A DNA stretch of 64,000 bases. Source: RBG-16-66-20 sp036560705 (GTDB lineage: Bacteria > Pseudomonadota > Gammaproteobacteria > Burkholderiales > SG8-39). Below the pieces are notes generated by a model. The model had not been told where the DNA came from and did no database searches. It was given only the letters and a program-made list of their open reading frames with translations. Location of the stretch: positions 1 to 64,000 of the forward strand of contig DATBQR010000077.1 in NCBI GenBank assembly GCA_036560705.1. Reading direction: 5' to 3'. This document shows positions 62,150 through 64,000 of the stretch, in pieces; the first letter of the stretch is position 1, and every line of letters starts with the position of its first letter. Both the position numbers and the translations under genes were made by a program.

Positions 62150-64000
62150 GCGCCGGTCCTCTGCTGGCGCGCATCGAGACTGTCGATCGCGGAGACGCGG
62201 GTCTCGACCCGCGCAACCAAATCCACCGCAAGGCTCTCGGGCACATGATGCGCGATGAACAGCACGGTCGCGCTGCCCCGCAGGCGGCTGACCGTGCGCG
62301 CGAAGGCCTCCGCGGTATCGCGGTCGAGGCTGGCCGTCGCCTCGTCGAAGATCAGGATGCGCGGTCGGCGCAGCAGCGCGCGCGCGATGGCGATGCGCTG
62401 CTTCTGTCCGCCGGACAACCCCACTCCGTTCTCGCCGACCCGGCTGCGATAGCCCTCCGGCAGGCTCTCGATGAAATCGTGGATTTCGGCCTGCCGGCAG
62501 GCGTCGGCGACTTCCGCGAGGCTCGCGTGCGGCTGTGCCGCGATCAGGTTCTCGAACAGGGTGCCGGAGAACAGGCGGGTCTCCTGCGGCACGACGCCGA
62601 AGTTCAGCCGCAGCTCGTTCGCCGGCAGGTGCCGCGTGTCGCGGCCGTCGATGCGCACCGCGCCCGCGGCGGGGAGGTAGAAACCCTGCAGCAGCCTGGC
62701 CAGCGTGCTCTTGCCGCTGCCGGACGGGCCGGTCAGCGCGACGCAGGCGCCGGCATCGATGTTCAGGCTGAAGTTTTCGTATACCGGCGCCTGGTCATCC
62801 GCATAACGGAAAGAAACGCCGTCGATTTCGATTCGCGCCGCATGTTCCACTCCATGTTCGCGCCCGCGGACCGGATTGAGGCTGTAGATTTCCGCCGGCG
62901 CATCCATGAGATCGCCCAGCCGCTGCACCGCGATCGCGGTCTGCTGGAATTCCTGCCACAACCCCGCCAGTCGCAGCGCGGGTTGCGCCAGGCGCCCGGC
63001 GAACATCTGGAAAGCGACCAGCATGCCGATGGTGAAGCCGTCCTGGGTCATCACCATCCAGGCGCCGACGCCCAGCACCGCCAGCGAAAGCGTCTGCTCG
63101 ATTGCGCTCGCGAGTACGCCGTAGGAATTCGCCAGTTGCCGCGTCGCGAAGCTCGCGCGCAGATAATCGGCGAGGTTGCGGCCGAAGCGCGCCGCGACCT
63201 GCGGCTCCATCTGCAGCGCCTTGACGGTTTCCATGGCCGCCACGTGCTCGGTGACAAAAGCCTGGTTGCGCGCGCCCAGCAGGAACTGCTCGTTTATCCT
63301 GCGGCGGAGCAAGGGCGTCACGGCCAGGCTTGCCGCCGCCAGCACGCCGATCAGAGCCGCGGCGACGAGCGTCAGCGGCACGCTGTACCAGAACATCACC
63401 GCCAGGAACACGACCAGGAACGGGACATCGAGCAGCACGCTCGCCGCCGCGCCGGTAATGAACTCGCGGATCGTCTCCACTCCATGCAGGCGGGCAACGA
63501 GCGTCCCGGTCGGCCGCGTCTCGAAGTAGCGCGGCGGCAGGCGCAGCAGATGCTCGAAGCTGCGCATGCCGAGAACCGCGTCGATGCGATTGCCGGTGTG
63601 CAGCAGCAGGTACTGGCGTGCGTAGGAAAGCGCGGCGCTGAAGACAACGAACATGGCGAGCGCCGACAAGATGACGGCCAGCGTGCTGGTCGACTGGTGT
63701 ACGACCACCTTGTCGACGATGACCTGGGTGCAGAGGGGGACCAGGAGCGCGACCAGCTGCAGCACCAGCGAGGCGGCGAGCACCTCGCGCCAGATCGTCT
63801 TGTGCCGCAAGAGCTCGGGAATGAACCAGCGCAGGCCGAACGGACGATCGGTCAGCGCCGGCTCGCGCGCGGAGCCCTCGTCGGGCGGCGCAGCCAGCAG
63901 CACTGCGTCCTCATAGCGTCCGGCGAAGTCGAGCAATGGAATATCGCGCGGCGCAGCGTCTCGCTCGGCGACAAGCGCTGTTTCCGCATCCGCCGAAAGC
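62146..64000 (-). CDS. Type I secretion ABC exporter (HlyB/LapB-like), 5' partial
   Basis: The frame is open to the window edge, so the N-terminus is missing. Visible parts are a linker, a six-helix exporter domain (FIPELLRHKTIWREVLAASL onward) and the nucleotide-binding domain with GPSGSGKST, LSGGQKQRIAIAR, ILIFDEATAS and FIAHH. The region before the membrane domain matches HlyB/LapB proteins whose C39-like domain would lie upstream of the window. It pairs with the HlyD-type adaptor and is likely to export an RTX or other large repeat protein. Confidence 0.93.
   Translation of the reverse strand, partial: LSADAETALVAERDAAPRDIPLLDFAGRYEDAVLLAAPPDEGSAREPALTDRPFGLRWFIPELLRHKTIWREVLAASLVLQLVALLVPLCTQVIVDKVVVHQSTSTLAVILSALAMFVVFSAALSYARQYLLLHTGNRIDAVLGMRSFEHLLRLPPRYFETRPTGTLVARLHGVETIREFITGAAASVLLDVPFLVVFLAVMFWYSVPLTLVAAALIGVLAAASLAVTPLLRRRINEQFLLGARNQAFVTEHVAAMETVKALQMEPQVAARFGRNLADYLRASFATRQLANSYGVLASAIEQTLSLAVLGVGAWMVMTQDGFTIGMLVAFQMFAGRLAQPALRLAGLWQEFQQTAIAVQRLGDLMDAPAEIYSLNPVRGREHGVEHAARIEIDGVSFRYADDQAPVYENFSLNIDAGACVALTGPSGSGKSTLARLLQGFYLPAAGAVRIDGRDTRHLPANELRLNFGVVPQETRLFSGTLFENLIAAQPHASLAEVADACRQAEIHDFIESLPEGYRSRVGENGVGLSGGQKQRIAIARALLRRPRILIFDEATASLDRDTAEAFARTVSRLRGSATVLFIAHHVPESLAVDLVARVETRVSAIDSLDARQQRTGA

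Overview
The window is a gene-dense, high-GC stretch of a bacterial chromosome. Gene content and order point to a betaproteobacterium, probably Burkholderiales or a relative. The supporting blocks are phoH-ybeY-corC-lnt-glyQ-glyS, lptD-surA-ksgA divergent from amgK-murU, dusB-fis-purH-purD, algZ-algR-hemC-hemD-hemX-hemY divergent from argH, hemA-prfA-prmC-grxD, a CIRCE-controlled groES-groEL, and a Bug-type (tripartite tricarboxylate) binding protein. No phage, insertion sequence, CRISPR array or rRNA was seen, and no gap without a gene exceeds 300 bases. The species cannot be named from the sequence alone.

Layout. 1-8717 (+): PhoH (cut by the window edge), YbeY, CorC, Lnt, glycyl-tRNA synthetase subunits, the heptose phosphatase GmhB, PlsC, a YgjP-like metallopeptidase and GloA. 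8722-10011 (+): a thiolase. 9989-14375 (-): ksgA, surA, lptD. 14427-18454 (+): amgK, murU, pepP and a UbiH-like monooxygenase. 18576-23652 (+): dusB, fis, purH, purD, and hemF with an apparent CTG start. 23656-30381 (-): algZ, algR, hemC, hemD, hemX, hemY and a Bug-type receptor. 30394-34514 (+): argH, a kinase fused to a cyclic-nucleotide-binding domain, and a PhzS-like monooxygenase. 34511-37968 (-): hemA, prfA, prmC, grxD.

38052-48265 (-) is the most unusual part. It is a tightly packed signalling operon: a PAS-LuxR regulator, a MASE4-GAF histidine kinase, a TonB-dependent receptor, a YfiR-family periplasmic protein, a CHASE8-HAMP histidine kinase, a single-domain receiver, and a REC-PAS-GAF-GGDEF-EAL protein whose GGDEF motif is degenerate. 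It looks like an outer-membrane-to-c-di-GMP phosphorelay in which a YfiN-like sensor half is joined to a histidine kinase instead of a diguanylate cyclase.

48363-49894 (+): an acyl carrier protein and ketosynthase pair. Then tRNA-Phe, groEL and groES (-), dacB (+), and ubiA, a small membrane protein and ubiD (-). recG and ridA (-) follow, then a TPR protein and a DUF2237 protein (+), tRNA-Ala(CGC), a SapC-family protein (+), and a type I secretion adaptor and ABC exporter (-), the last cut by the window end.

Most genes run in operons with 4-base stop/start overlaps (ATGA, GTGA, TTGA), so translational coupling is the rule. Several transcription units begin just after a TAnAAT-like -10 hexamer, suggesting very short leaders. 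All functions are read from motifs and family knowledge; no database search was run.
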